DNA of 64,000 nt from positions 4,089 through 68,088 of the forward strand of contig JBEEFW010000022.1 of NCBI GenBank assembly GCA_041166385.1, written 5' to 3'. The translations under genes and the position numbers were made by a program. Under the pieces are notes generated by a model. The model ran no database searches and was not told where the DNA came from. It saw only the letters and a program-made list of their open reading frames with translations. Source of the stretch: DASUCS01 sp041166385. Its GTDB lineage: Bacteria; Actinomycetota; Acidimicrobiia; Acidimicrobiales; JACDCH01. Shown one piece after another: positions 7,531 to 14,992 of this stretch; the stretch's first letter is position 1; every line of letters starts with the position of its first letter.

Positions 7531-9366
7531 TCAGCCGGTCGTCACGACACCGATGCCACTGACGAGCGTTCCGCTCCATCGACCGACAACCGGGACGTAG
7601 CCCGACGCTCCGTAGTGCGTGGTGAGTTGCGGTGAGCCCGGTGTGTTGGCATTGCGCAGGTACCAAGAGCCGCCCGTGTACACGCCGACGGTGTCGACAT
7701 TGTCGCCGTTCCAGTCACCGACGACCGGCGTGTAGCTGCGATCGCCATAGTTGATGGACAGGTCGGGCGGCCCGGGGGTATTGCTGTTGCGCAGATACCA
7801 CCAGCCGTTGGCGTAGACGCCGATGGTGTCGACGCCGTCGCCGTTCCAGTCGCCGATGACCGGCGTGTAGCTGCGATCGCCGTAGTGGACGATCTTGTCG
7901 GGAGGTCCGGGCGTGTTGCTGTCGCGCAGATAGAACGTCGCGTTCGATGGCTCCCAGATGCCGATTGTCTCGAAGCCGTCGCCGTTCCAGTCGCCGATGA
8001 CCGGGATCGCGTTCGTCGGTCCGATCGCGCCATAGGTGATCGAATAGTCGAGGGTGTAGGCGTAGGAAGGATTCATCAGCCACCATCGGCCGCTGTCGAA
8101 GATCCCGATTGCCTCGCGACCGGAGTGATCCCAATCCCCGGCGACATAGCGCCACGGCCACGGGCCGATACGAAGCGCGATGTCGGCTGGGCCGGCGGTC
8201 GGGGTGTTCCGCAGATACCAATGTGCGCCAGGGGGCCGCGGAATGTTGCAACACACGGTGGACGGGTCCGTGTCAGTGGTGGGCGGCACCGGGCCCGCAG
8301 ACCCAAGTTGAGGGAGCGATGCTTGCGTGTAGTTGGCCGACGGGGTGACGTACGACTGTGAACCGGTGGCGACCACAGTGACGTCGGGAATCGAGTTGGG
8401 GTTCACTGTGCCGACGACGCCGTTCTGATCGACGAACCATTCGTTGCCGTCGCCTCCTGGAGCGGCGCCGACGATGATCCGATTGTTGCCGGGGTAGTTC
8501 CACGCTTGCGTCGTACCGTTTGCTTGAATCCGCCCGATCGAGTTCGATGCGCTGAACCAGGGGCGGCCATCCACTCCGTCGCCGATCGTGTCACCGGTCG
8601 GCGAAGACTGCGGGTACGTGAACGCTCTGATGGTTCCGTCCGGATACACCTGGTAGTTCGATCCCACGTCAGAGAGCCAATACGTGGCATCGGCGGCGCG
8701 CACCAACGCGCCGGCCGACGCGGCGCTGGGCCGCGGCCCCGGTCGCAACAGTCGATCGCTGACATTGCCCGCGGAGTCGAGTCGAACGAATGACGATGTG
8801 CCGACGCCGAGCCAGAACGCGCCGTCTGCGCCTGCCGTGATCGAGTTGACGCGTGAGTTGTAGAGCGTGTGGTAGCTCTCCGGAATGATGAAGTGTGTGG
8901 TCGCTTGGCCGGACGTGATCTGCCACACGATCGGAGTGTCGTCGACCATCCAGAGCGTGTTGCCCGGCCCTGAGGTGATGAGTCCCGAATTACCTGTGTT
9001 CGGCAGCGAGACGTAGCTCACTTGGCCTGTCGTTGTGATGCGCCCGACTTCGCGGAGCCCGGTAGTGAACCACAGCGCTCCGTCAGGGCCGGAGGCGATG
9101 TCGTACGTCGTCTTGCCCAGGTCGAAGAATGTCACGACACCGAGGGGGGTGACCCGGTAGACGCCGCAGTACCCGGTGAACCACATGTTGCCGTCAGTGC
9201 CCTTGATGATTCCGCCCATCAACAATCCGCAGGTCGTGCCCTTGTTGGGGATGTCGTAGAACGTCATCGCCCCTGGAGTGCTGGCCGCTGCGGCTCGTAT
9301 CGGCAGGCCGAGCGCGACGAGCGCGAGCGCGACAACGACAAGGACCCTCCCGCGCTCTCGACCCAT
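7531..9366 (-). CDS. secreted beta-propeller protein with FG-GAP-like repeats
   Basis: This 611-residue protein starts with a signal peptide (VLVVVALALVALGLPIRAAAAS). The first ~330 residues form a propeller of the virginiamycin B lyase/streptogramin-lyase type, with repeated GxDGxxWF motifs (GTDGNMWFT, GPDGALWFT, GADGAFWLG). After a proline/threonine linker, the C-terminal part has five repeats of the form YxPVxGDWNGDGxxTIGxY...WYLRNxNTPGxPD. At DNA level two of these repeats have a 132-bp period (7709 and 7841) and are nearly identical, a sign of recent duplication. No lyase catalytic residues can be confirmed, so a surface-binding role is equally possible. It converges on the M23 gene, with 10 bp between the stops. 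Confidence 0.75.
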   Translation of the reverse strand: MGRERGRVLVVVALALVALGLPIRAAAASTPGAMTFYDIPNKGTTCGLLMGGIIKGTDGNMWFTGYCGVYRVTPLGVVTFFDLGKTTYDIASGPDGALWFTTGLREVGRITTTGQVSYVSLPNTGNSGLITSGPGNTLWMVDDTPIVWQITSGQATTHFIIPESYHTLYNSRVNSITAGADGAFWLGVGTSSFVRLDSAGNVSDRLLRPGPRPSAASAGALVRAADATYWLSDVGSNYQVYPDGTIRAFTYPQSSPTGDTIGDGVDGRPWFSASNSIGRIQANGTTQAWNYPGNNRIIVGAAPGGDGNEWFVDQNGVVGTVNPNSIPDVTVVATGSQSYVTPSANYTQASLPQLGSAGPVPPTTDTDPSTVCCNIPRPPGAHWYLRNTPTAGPADIALRIGPWPWRYVAGDWDHSGREAIGIFDSGRWWLMNPSYAYTLDYSITYGAIGPTNAIPVIGDWNGDGFETIGIWEPSNATFYLRDSNTPGPPDKIVHYGDRSYTPVIGDWNGDGVDTIGVYANGWWYLRNSNTPGPPDLSINYGDRSYTPVVGDWNGDNVDTVGVYTGGSWYLRNANTPGSPQLTTHYGASGYVPVVGRWSGTLVSGIGVVTTG

Positions 9367-9427
9367 GGCGGCATTTGTTCGCCGCGCTCGCCGCCCGCAC
9401 CTGCTCGGACAGCGCCTTCCGCCCTGG

Positions 9428-10129
9428 TCATCTCGACGTGAAGAGGATGAGCGTGCTCGTTGCGTTGACGAAGAAGTGCGCCGTGCTGCTCGGTCCGAGT
9501 CGCTGCCACTTCCATGCGGCCCACCCGAGCACGAAACCGGCGGCGCTCAGCCCCGCGACGTACGGCACGTTCGTGCCGCCGAGGCCCGGCGTCACGTGAT
9601 ACAGGCCGAAGAGGATCGCCTGCACCGGTATTGCCCAGCCATGGCCGTAGCGCGCCGCCAGCGAGCGTTGCACGATCCCGCGGAACACGAGCTCCTCGAG
9701 AATCGGTGCGCCCACGATCGCGACGATGGCGAAGATGACGAAGGTTGCGAGCGACACGCGCTCGATGCCCTCCGTGAGCCGTCGGAGGCGGTCGAGGTGT
9801 CCGGCCCATGGCAACATCGCGATGACTTGCAGCACGCGGGCCAGGAAGAACGCGAGCAGGCCGCGCCAGATGTCGCTCGGCTTCCATGAGAGCCCGAAGT
9901 CGTGCATGGCATCGCCGGTCCCGTATCGCCGGCTGATCGTGCGGCACGTGAACCACATGCCGCCGAACAAGATCGCGTAGAAGCAAACGATGAACACCTC
10001 GGTCGACACGCCGATGTGATTCAGCAACAGGCTTCCCGTCAGACGAGCGGTCGTGACGCTGACGACGACACCGATGAGCGCGGGCCGTAGCGCCCGCCCA
10101 TCGAAGGTCCGGGATTCCACCGTCGTCAC
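9428..10129 (-). CDS. CPBP family intramembrane metalloprotease
   Basis: This 233-residue membrane protein belongs to the CPBP (Abi, CAAX-protease-related) family. Family motifs are visible in order: EELVFRGIVQR (EExxxR), FGLYHV, and HFFVN near the C-terminus. There are six to eight hydrophobic segments. Such enzymes process prenylated or membrane substrates; the substrate here is unknown. GTG 10129 is preferred as start because the upstream extension is arginine-rich and antisense to the HAD gene. A possible -10 CACGAT lies 6 nt before it. It is divergent from the HAD gene, with 35 bp between the two starts. Confidence 0.87.
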   Translation of the reverse strand: MTTVESRTFDGRALRPALIGVVVSVTTARLTGSLLLNHIGVSTEVFIVCFYAILFGGMWFTCRTISRRYGTGDAMHDFGLSWKPSDIWRGLLAFFLARVLQVIAMLPWAGHLDRLRRLTEGIERVSLATFVIFAIVAIVGAPILEELVFRGIVQRSLAARYGHGWAIPVQAILFGLYHVTPGLGGTNVPYVAGLSAAGFVLGWAAWKWQRLGPSSTAHFFVNATSTLILFTSR

Positions 10130-10150
10130 GGGAAGATCGTGCCAGACGCG

Positions 10151-10156
10151 TAACGT
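10151..10156 (+). promoter_or_regulatory. -10 element TAACGT of the HAD gene (probably leaderless)
   Basis: TAACGT ends 8 nt before GTG 10165. No ribosome site fits in that gap, so the transcript probably begins at the start codon. Confidence 0.6.
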
Positions 10157-10164
10157 TGCGGACC

Positions 10165-10869
10165 GTGATCGAGCTCGTGGCCTTCGACGGAGACGACACC
10201 CTGTGGCACAACGAGTCGATCTTCTCGATGACACAACAGCGGTTCACGGACCTGATGGAGCCATATGTCAGGGACGACGACCTCGCGGACCGGTTGTTCG
10301 CCACGGAGATGCGCAACCTTCGTCTGTTCGGGTACGGCGTGAAGTCGTTCACGCTGTCGATGATCGAGACGGCCATCGAGCTGTCCGATGCCAGGGTCAC
10401 GGCTGAAGAGATTGCGTCCATCATCCATGCTGGTCGCTCGATGCTGCAGCATCCCGTCGACCTCCTCGAGGGCGTCGAGGACGCGATCGAGCGCGTCAGC
10501 CAGCGCTGGGACGTGATGCTGATCACCAAAGGCGATCTCTTCGATCAGGAGTCGAAGCTGGCCCGCTCGGGTCTGGGCGAGCGGTTCGAGGCTGTCGAGA
10601 TCGTCGCGGAGAAGGACGAAGCCGCGTACCGACGCATCCTCAACCGGCGCGGCGTGCAGCCCGATCGGTTCGTGATGGTGGGCAACTCCGGCCGATCAGA
10701 CGTGCTGCCGACGCTCGCGCTCGGCGGCTGGGCTGTGCACGTTCCCTACCCGCTGACGTGGGAGCACGAGCGCGTCGACGACGCGACCCTCAACACGAAT
10801 GATCGCTACCGGCGCGTCGACTCGCTGGCGGAGCTCCCAGCGGTGCTCGCCGAGCTCGCCGACGGGTAG
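10165..10869 (+). CDS. HAD superfamily hydrolase
   Basis: This 234-residue haloacid dehalogenase-type hydrolase is likely a phosphatase of small phosphorylated metabolites. Motif I is FDGDDTLW at residues 6-13, with Asp nucleophile and general acid. Motif II is MLITKGD, and motif IV is MVGNSGRSDV with metal-binding residues. A mainly helical cap domain lies between motifs I and II. GTG 10165 is chosen over the in-frame TTG 10156 because the TTG overlaps the -10 hexamer. The stop overlaps the GTG of the ATP-grasp gene by 1 bp, so the two are probably co-translated. Confidence 0.88.
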   Translation: MIELVAFDGDDTLWHNESIFSMTQQRFTDLMEPYVRDDDLADRLFATEMRNLRLFGYGVKSFTLSMIETAIELSDARVTAEEIASIIHAGRSMLQHPVDLLEGVEDAIERVSQRWDVMLITKGDLFDQESKLARSGLGERFEAVEIVAEKDEAAYRRILNRRGVQPDRFVMVGNSGRSDVLPTLALGGWAVHVPYPLTWEHERVDDATLNTNDRYRRVDSLAELPAVLAELADG

Positions 10870-11699
10870 TGCTCGACGTCGCGCTCGTCACGTGCGCAAG
10901 CGTTCCGCATGGTGACGATGACGATCATCTCCTCGGCGCCGCACTGACCCGACTCGGTGTGTCCGCGGCGTTCGTGTGCTGGGACGATCCCGATGCGCGC
11001 TGGCCCGCCGCCGGCATGGTGGTCGTTCGTTCGACGTGGGACTACTTCGAGCGACTCGATGCATTCCTCGGGTGGGCCGACTACGTCGGCTCCGTCACCA
11101 CGTTGCGGAACGACGCGTCGATCATCAAGTGGAACGCGCACAAGGGCTACCTGCTCGAGCTCGAGGAACAGGGTGTCGACATCGTGCCGACGCGCTTCGT
11201 CCGCGCCGGCGATCATCTGGAGCTCGAGGCTGGCGATCACGTCGTGAAGCCGGCAGTGTCCGCGGGCGCGGATCGGACGGTTCGGTTCGCCGTGCAAGCT
11301 GATCTGGACGCGTTGAGCGCGACCGACGATGTGCTCGTGCAGCCGTACTGCGACACGATCGAGACCAAGGGTGAGCTGTCGATCGTGTGCATCGACGGGG
11401 TGCCGAGCCACGCCGTGCGCAAGGTGCCGGCGGGCGGCGACTTCCGCTCCCAGGAGGAACACGGCGCCACCGTCACGTCGGTTGAGCTCGACGACGGCCA
11501 TCGAGCGCTCGCGCACGCCGCGCTCGCTGGCCTCGATTCGGTGCCGCTCTATGCCCGTGTCGATGCGGTCGACACGGATGCCGGACTCCAGATCATGGAG
11601 CTCGAGCTCATCGAACCGACGCTGTGGTTCCGGTGGCACCCACCGGCAGCGGACGTCCTCGCCGCCTCGATCGTCGCCCAACTCACCCAATCGCATTGA
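10869..11699 (+). CDS. ATP-grasp domain protein of unknown substrate
   Basis: This 276-residue protein resembles RimK/glutathione-synthetase-type ATP-grasp ligases, which join a carboxylate to an amine or thiol through an acyl phosphate. Visible features are an N-terminal pre-ATP-grasp fold, a W-N-x-H-K-xY segment (KWNAHKGYLLELEEQG), the phosphate-contact region DHVVKPAVSAGADRTVRF, and a metal-binding C-terminal pattern with YARVDAVDT and MELELIEPTLWF. It follows the HAD gene with a 1-bp overlap, which suggests a shared small-molecule pathway. No specific product can be assigned. Confidence 0.78.
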   Translation: MLDVALVTCASVPHGDDDDHLLGAALTRLGVSAAFVCWDDPDARWPAAGMVVVRSTWDYFERLDAFLGWADYVGSVTTLRNDASIIKWNAHKGYLLELEEQGVDIVPTRFVRAGDHLELEAGDHVVKPAVSAGADRTVRFAVQADLDALSATDDVLVQPYCDTIETKGELSIVCIDGVPSHAVRKVPAGGDFRSQEEHGATVTSVELDDGHRALAHAALAGLDSVPLYARVDAVDTDAGLQIMELELIEPTLWFRWHPPAADVLAASIVAQLTQSH

Positions 11700-11709
11700 C
11701 CCCACGGGT

Positions 11710-11715
11710 TACCGT
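11710..11715 (+). promoter_or_regulatory. -10 element TACCGT of the HTH-protein gene (probably leaderless)
   Basis: TACCGT ends 8 nt before ATG 11724. No Shine-Dalgarno-like sequence lies between them. It probably also drives dapA and rnj, which follow with overlapping ends. Confidence 0.6.
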
Positions 11716-11723
11716 TGTCGGCA

Positions 11724-12350
11724 ATGGCCGATCAGTCCGATGCACGCCTCCTCGTCCTGCATGGCCTTCGCTTGAAGGGCTTCGCCGAGGGCGCCGACGT
11801 GGCCGCGTTGGTCGGCGTCGAGCCGGCCGAGGTCGCTGCCCACCTGGAGCAGCTGAAAGCCGAGGAGCTCGTGCTGTACCGCGAGGGCCGGCTCACCGGC
11901 TGGGCGCTCACGCCCGCGGGGCGCAAGGCGCAGGAGGAGGGACTGCAGGCGGAGCTGGAGGCGTGCGGCGCACGAGATGCAGTGTTCGACGCCTACAAGC
12001 GCTTTCTCGATCTGAACAACGACCTGCTCGAGGTCTGCACGGCGTGGCAGATGAAAGACGAAGCCACGATCAACGACCACAGCGACCACGCGTATGACAG
12101 CGGCGTGATCGACCGGCTGCACGAGTTGCATCAACGAGTCGATCCGATCATCACCGATCTCGAGGCCACGCTCCACCGGTACTGCGGCTACCGCTCTCGG
12201 TTGAAGGCGTCGCTCGAACGGCTCCGCGCTGGCGAGGCGGAGTGGTTCACGAAGCCGCTCATCGACTCGTATCACACCGTCTGGTTCCAGCTTCACGAGG
12301 ACCTGCTCAACACGCTCGGTATCGAGCGGAGCCAGGAGGGCGCACACTGA
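11724..12350 (+). CDS. winged-helix-like protein of unknown function
   Basis: This 208-residue protein has an N-terminal helix-turn-helix-like part (residues 8-70: alternating helices around VAALVGVEPAEVAAHLEQLKAEELV, followed by a wing-like LTPAGRKAQ). The mainly helical C-terminal domain carries conserved-looking DLNNDLLEVCTAWQMK and YDSGVIDRLHELH segments. The HTH part resembles MarR or MarR-like regulators, but DNA binding is an inference. It overlaps dapA by 1 bp (TGATG) and is probably co-transcribed with dapA and rnj. Its start is fixed by ATG 11724 with a -10 hexamer 8 nt before it. Confidence 0.75.
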   Translation: MADQSDARLLVLHGLRLKGFAEGADVAALVGVEPAEVAAHLEQLKAEELVLYREGRLTGWALTPAGRKAQEEGLQAELEACGARDAVFDAYKRFLDLNNDLLEVCTAWQMKDEATINDHSDHAYDSGVIDRLHELHQRVDPIITDLEATLHRYCGYRSRLKASLERLRAGEAEWFTKPLIDSYHTVWFQLHEDLLNTLGIERSQEGAH

Positions 12351-13231
12351 TGGCTGGTCAATGGGGAGCGGTCCTCACCGCGATGGTCACGCCGTTCCAC
12401 GATGACGGCGCGCTCGACCTCGACGCCGCCGCCGAGCTCGCGCGCTGGTTGCAGGATCACGGCAACGACGGATTGGTCGTCGCCGGCACCACCGGCGAGG
12501 CCCCGGTCCTGAGTGAGTCGGGCAAGCTCGACCTGTTTCGCGCCGTCAGTGAGGCGGTCACGATCCCGATCTTGGCCGGCACCGGATCGAACAACACCTG
12601 GGAAACGGTCGAGCTCACGCGCAAGGCAGCGGACACCGGCGCCGCCGGCGTGCTCGTCGTCGGCCCGTACTACAACCGTCCGCCGCAGTCGGGCATCGAG
12701 GCGCACTTCCGAGCCGTCGCCGACGCGACCTCGTTGCCGGTCATGGTCTACGACGTGCCGTCGCGGACAGGACGGCGCATCGCGCGCGATGTACTCGTCC
12801 GTTTGTTCAGCGAAGTGTCGAACATCGTGGCGTTCAAGGACGCGACGGGCGATCCGCCGGCCGCCGGCCAACTGATGGCCGACGTTCCGTCCCTCGAGAT
12901 CTACAGCGGCGATGATTCGTTGACGCTCTCGCTGCTGGCCGAAGGCGCAGTCGGCGTCGTGGGTGTGGCGACGCACTGGTGTGCGCCCGAGATGGGCGAG
13001 ATGATCAGCGCGTTCGAGAAGGGCGACATCGTGCGGGCGCGAGAGATCAACGCGCGACTGCACGACTCGTTCGTGTACGAGAACAGCGACACGTGCGTCT
13101 TCTCACAGGCGGCGAAGGCCATGATGCGCACACTCGGGTTGCGAGTGGGCGAGTGTCGGCTGCCATTGGGTCCGGCACCGGCCGGCACCGAAGAGCGGGC
13201 CCGAGAGGTGTACACCAACCTCCATGCCTGA
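12350..13231 (+). CDS. dapA: 4-hydroxy-tetrahydrodipicolinate synthase
   Basis: DapA condenses pyruvate with aspartate semialdehyde, the first committed step of lysine and meso-diaminopimelate synthesis. The 293-residue protein has the expected size and motifs: AGTTGEAPVLSESGK near residue 43, GTGSNNTWETVELTRKAADTGAAG with its substrate-site loop, VMVYDVPSRTG containing the catalytic tyrosine, and the Schiff-base lysine in VAFKDATGD. The start is ATG 12350, preceded by CAGGAGGG. The 3' end overlaps the RNase J gene by 8 bp. This dapA-rnj order is common in actinobacteria. Confidence 0.96.
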   Translation: MAGQWGAVLTAMVTPFHDDGALDLDAAAELARWLQDHGNDGLVVAGTTGEAPVLSESGKLDLFRAVSEAVTIPILAGTGSNNTWETVELTRKAADTGAAGVLVVGPYYNRPPQSGIEAHFRAVADATSLPVMVYDVPSRTGRRIARDVLVRLFSEVSNIVAFKDATGDPPAAGQLMADVPSLEIYSGDDSLTLSLLAEGAVGVVGVATHWCAPEMGEMISAFEKGDIVRAREINARLHDSFVYENSDTCVFSQAAKAMMRTLGLRVGECRLPLGPAPAGTEERAREVYTNLHA

Positions 13232-14888
13232 CCCTGTCGTCGTCACCTTTCTCGGCGGGCTCGGCGAGATCGGACGCAACTGCGCGTGCATCGAGGTCGA
13301 CGGCCGCATCATGCTGCTCGACGTCGGGCTGATGTTCCCCGATATCGACATGCTGGGCATCGACCTCGTCCTGCCCGACTTCACGTACCTGCGCGAGAAC
13401 GCCCGGCGCATCGATGGGTGCATCGCAACCCACGGTCACGAGGATCACGTCGGCGGTCTGTCGTTCCTGCTGCGCGATCTGAGCTTCCCGATCTACGGAT
13501 CGGCGCTCACGCTGGGGCTCGCCCGTCATCGCATCGAAGAGGCGGGGTTGCTCGATCGCACCGAGTTGATCCCGGTGCGCGACGGCGAGCGCCGGACGAT
13601 CGGCGCCTTTGATGTCGAGTTCATCCCGGTCACGCACTCGGTGCCGCACGGCTTCGCCACGGCGTTCCACACCCCGCAGGGCACGATCCTGCACACCGGC
13701 GACTTCAAGCTCGACCTCACACCGGTCGACGGCCGGCTCACCGATCTGGCCCGTATCGGCGCGATCGCCAAGGACACCGGCATTCGCCTCCTCCTGTCCG
13801 ACTCGACGAATGCCGACGAGCCCGGTCACGCGCGGAGCGAGCGCGCGGTCGGCAAGGTGCTCTACGACCTGTTCCACGCCCACGAGGGGCGGCGGATCGT
13901 GATCGCCTGTTTCGCAAGCCACATCCACCGTGTGCAGCAGATCATCGATGCCGCGATTGCATTCGACCGCACGGTCGCCACGCTCGGGATGTCGATGAAG
14001 AAGAACGTACGGCTCGCGCGCGACATGGGGTTGCTGCAAGTGCCGGACAATCGGCTCGTCGACATCGAAGACGTTGCCGATCTCGATCCGTCACGCGTCT
14101 GCGTGATCTCGACCGGTTCGCAGGGCGAGCCCATGTCGGCGTTGTCGCTGATGGCGTCGAGCGACAACCGTTGGATCAAGGTCGGCCCGGAAGACACCGT
14201 GATCCTCAGCTCGCATCCGATCCCTGGTAACGAGGCCAACGTCTCCAAGGTGATCGACGGCATGACGCGGCTGGGTGCGCAGGTCGTGCATTCCGGCGTC
14301 GACGACGTGCACGCCACCGGCCACGCGAAGCAGGAGGAGCTGAAGACGCTCCTCTCGATCGCGCAGCCCGAGTGGTTCACGCCGGTGCACGGCGAGTACC
14401 GCCACCTCACCAGCCACGCGCGACTGGCGCGGATCATGGGCGTCCCCGACGAGCGCGTGCTCGTGTGCGAGGACGGCGATCAGCTCCTGCTGACCGACAA
14501 CGGCGTGACCCGGGGACAGAAGGTGCCCGCGGGCTTTCTCTATGTCGACGGGATCGTCGGCGACGTCGGGCAGGGCGTCCTGCGCGACCGACGCGTCCTC
14601 GCTGAGGAGGGTGTCGTCGTGGTCGTCGTGACGGTCGACGCACAGTCGGGCGCGATCATCACCGGCCCGGAGATCATCACGCGCGGCTGGGTGTACGCGC
14701 CCGAGGCGGAGGACCTGCTCGACGAGTGCGCCGACGAGGTCCGCAAGGCCGTGCAGGCCGCGTTCCAGGCCGAGGCGTCCGTCGACATCGAGACGCTGCA
14801 ACGGCACGTCCGGCGAGCGGCCGGCCGTTTCGTCAGCGACCGCACCCGCCGCCGCCCGATGATCGTCCCCGTCGTCATGGAGGCGTAG
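13224..14888 (+). CDS. rnj: ribonuclease J
   Basis: This 554-residue metallo-beta-lactamase/beta-CASP ribonuclease takes part in mRNA decay and rRNA maturation. The zinc-binding motif HGHEDHVGG is at about residue 72, followed by HSVPHG and HTGDFKLD. The beta-CASP region includes LLSDSTNAD, IACFASHIHR and HATGHAKQEEL, and the C-terminal domain follows after residue ~450. ATG 13224 overlaps the end of dapA, suggesting coupled translation. Confidence 0.96.
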   Translation: MPDPVVVTFLGGLGEIGRNCACIEVDGRIMLLDVGLMFPDIDMLGIDLVLPDFTYLRENARRIDGCIATHGHEDHVGGLSFLLRDLSFPIYGSALTLGLARHRIEEAGLLDRTELIPVRDGERRTIGAFDVEFIPVTHSVPHGFATAFHTPQGTILHTGDFKLDLTPVDGRLTDLARIGAIAKDTGIRLLLSDSTNADEPGHARSERAVGKVLYDLFHAHEGRRIVIACFASHIHRVQQIIDAAIAFDRTVATLGMSMKKNVRLARDMGLLQVPDNRLVDIEDVADLDPSRVCVISTGSQGEPMSALSLMASSDNRWIKVGPEDTVILSSHPIPGNEANVSKVIDGMTRLGAQVVHSGVDDVHATGHAKQEELKTLLSIAQPEWFTPVHGEYRHLTSHARLARIMGVPDERVLVCEDGDQLLLTDNGVTRGQKVPAGFLYVDGIVGDVGQGVLRDRRVLAEEGVVVVVVTVDAQSGAIITGPEIITRGWVYAPEAEDLLDECADEVRKAVQAAFQAEASVDIETLQRHVRRAAGRFVSDRTRRRPMIVPVVMEA

Positions 14889-14953
14889 CCCGCACGTTCT
14901 TGCGCTGCTGAGCCCCTCATGCGGTGGTCAGGCGACGCAATTTCGGGAGTCCC

Positions 14954-14981
14954 TTGTTGCTGGTGGGGCTGCTGGTAGCGT
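14954..14981 (+). promoter_or_regulatory. possible ftsK promoter
   Basis: TTGTTG (14954-14959) and TAGCGT (14976-14981) are 16 bp apart. The -10 ends 11 nt before GTG 14993, slightly farther than at other probable leaderless genes here. Confidence 0.4.
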
Positions 14982-14992
14982 CTGTTCCTACT

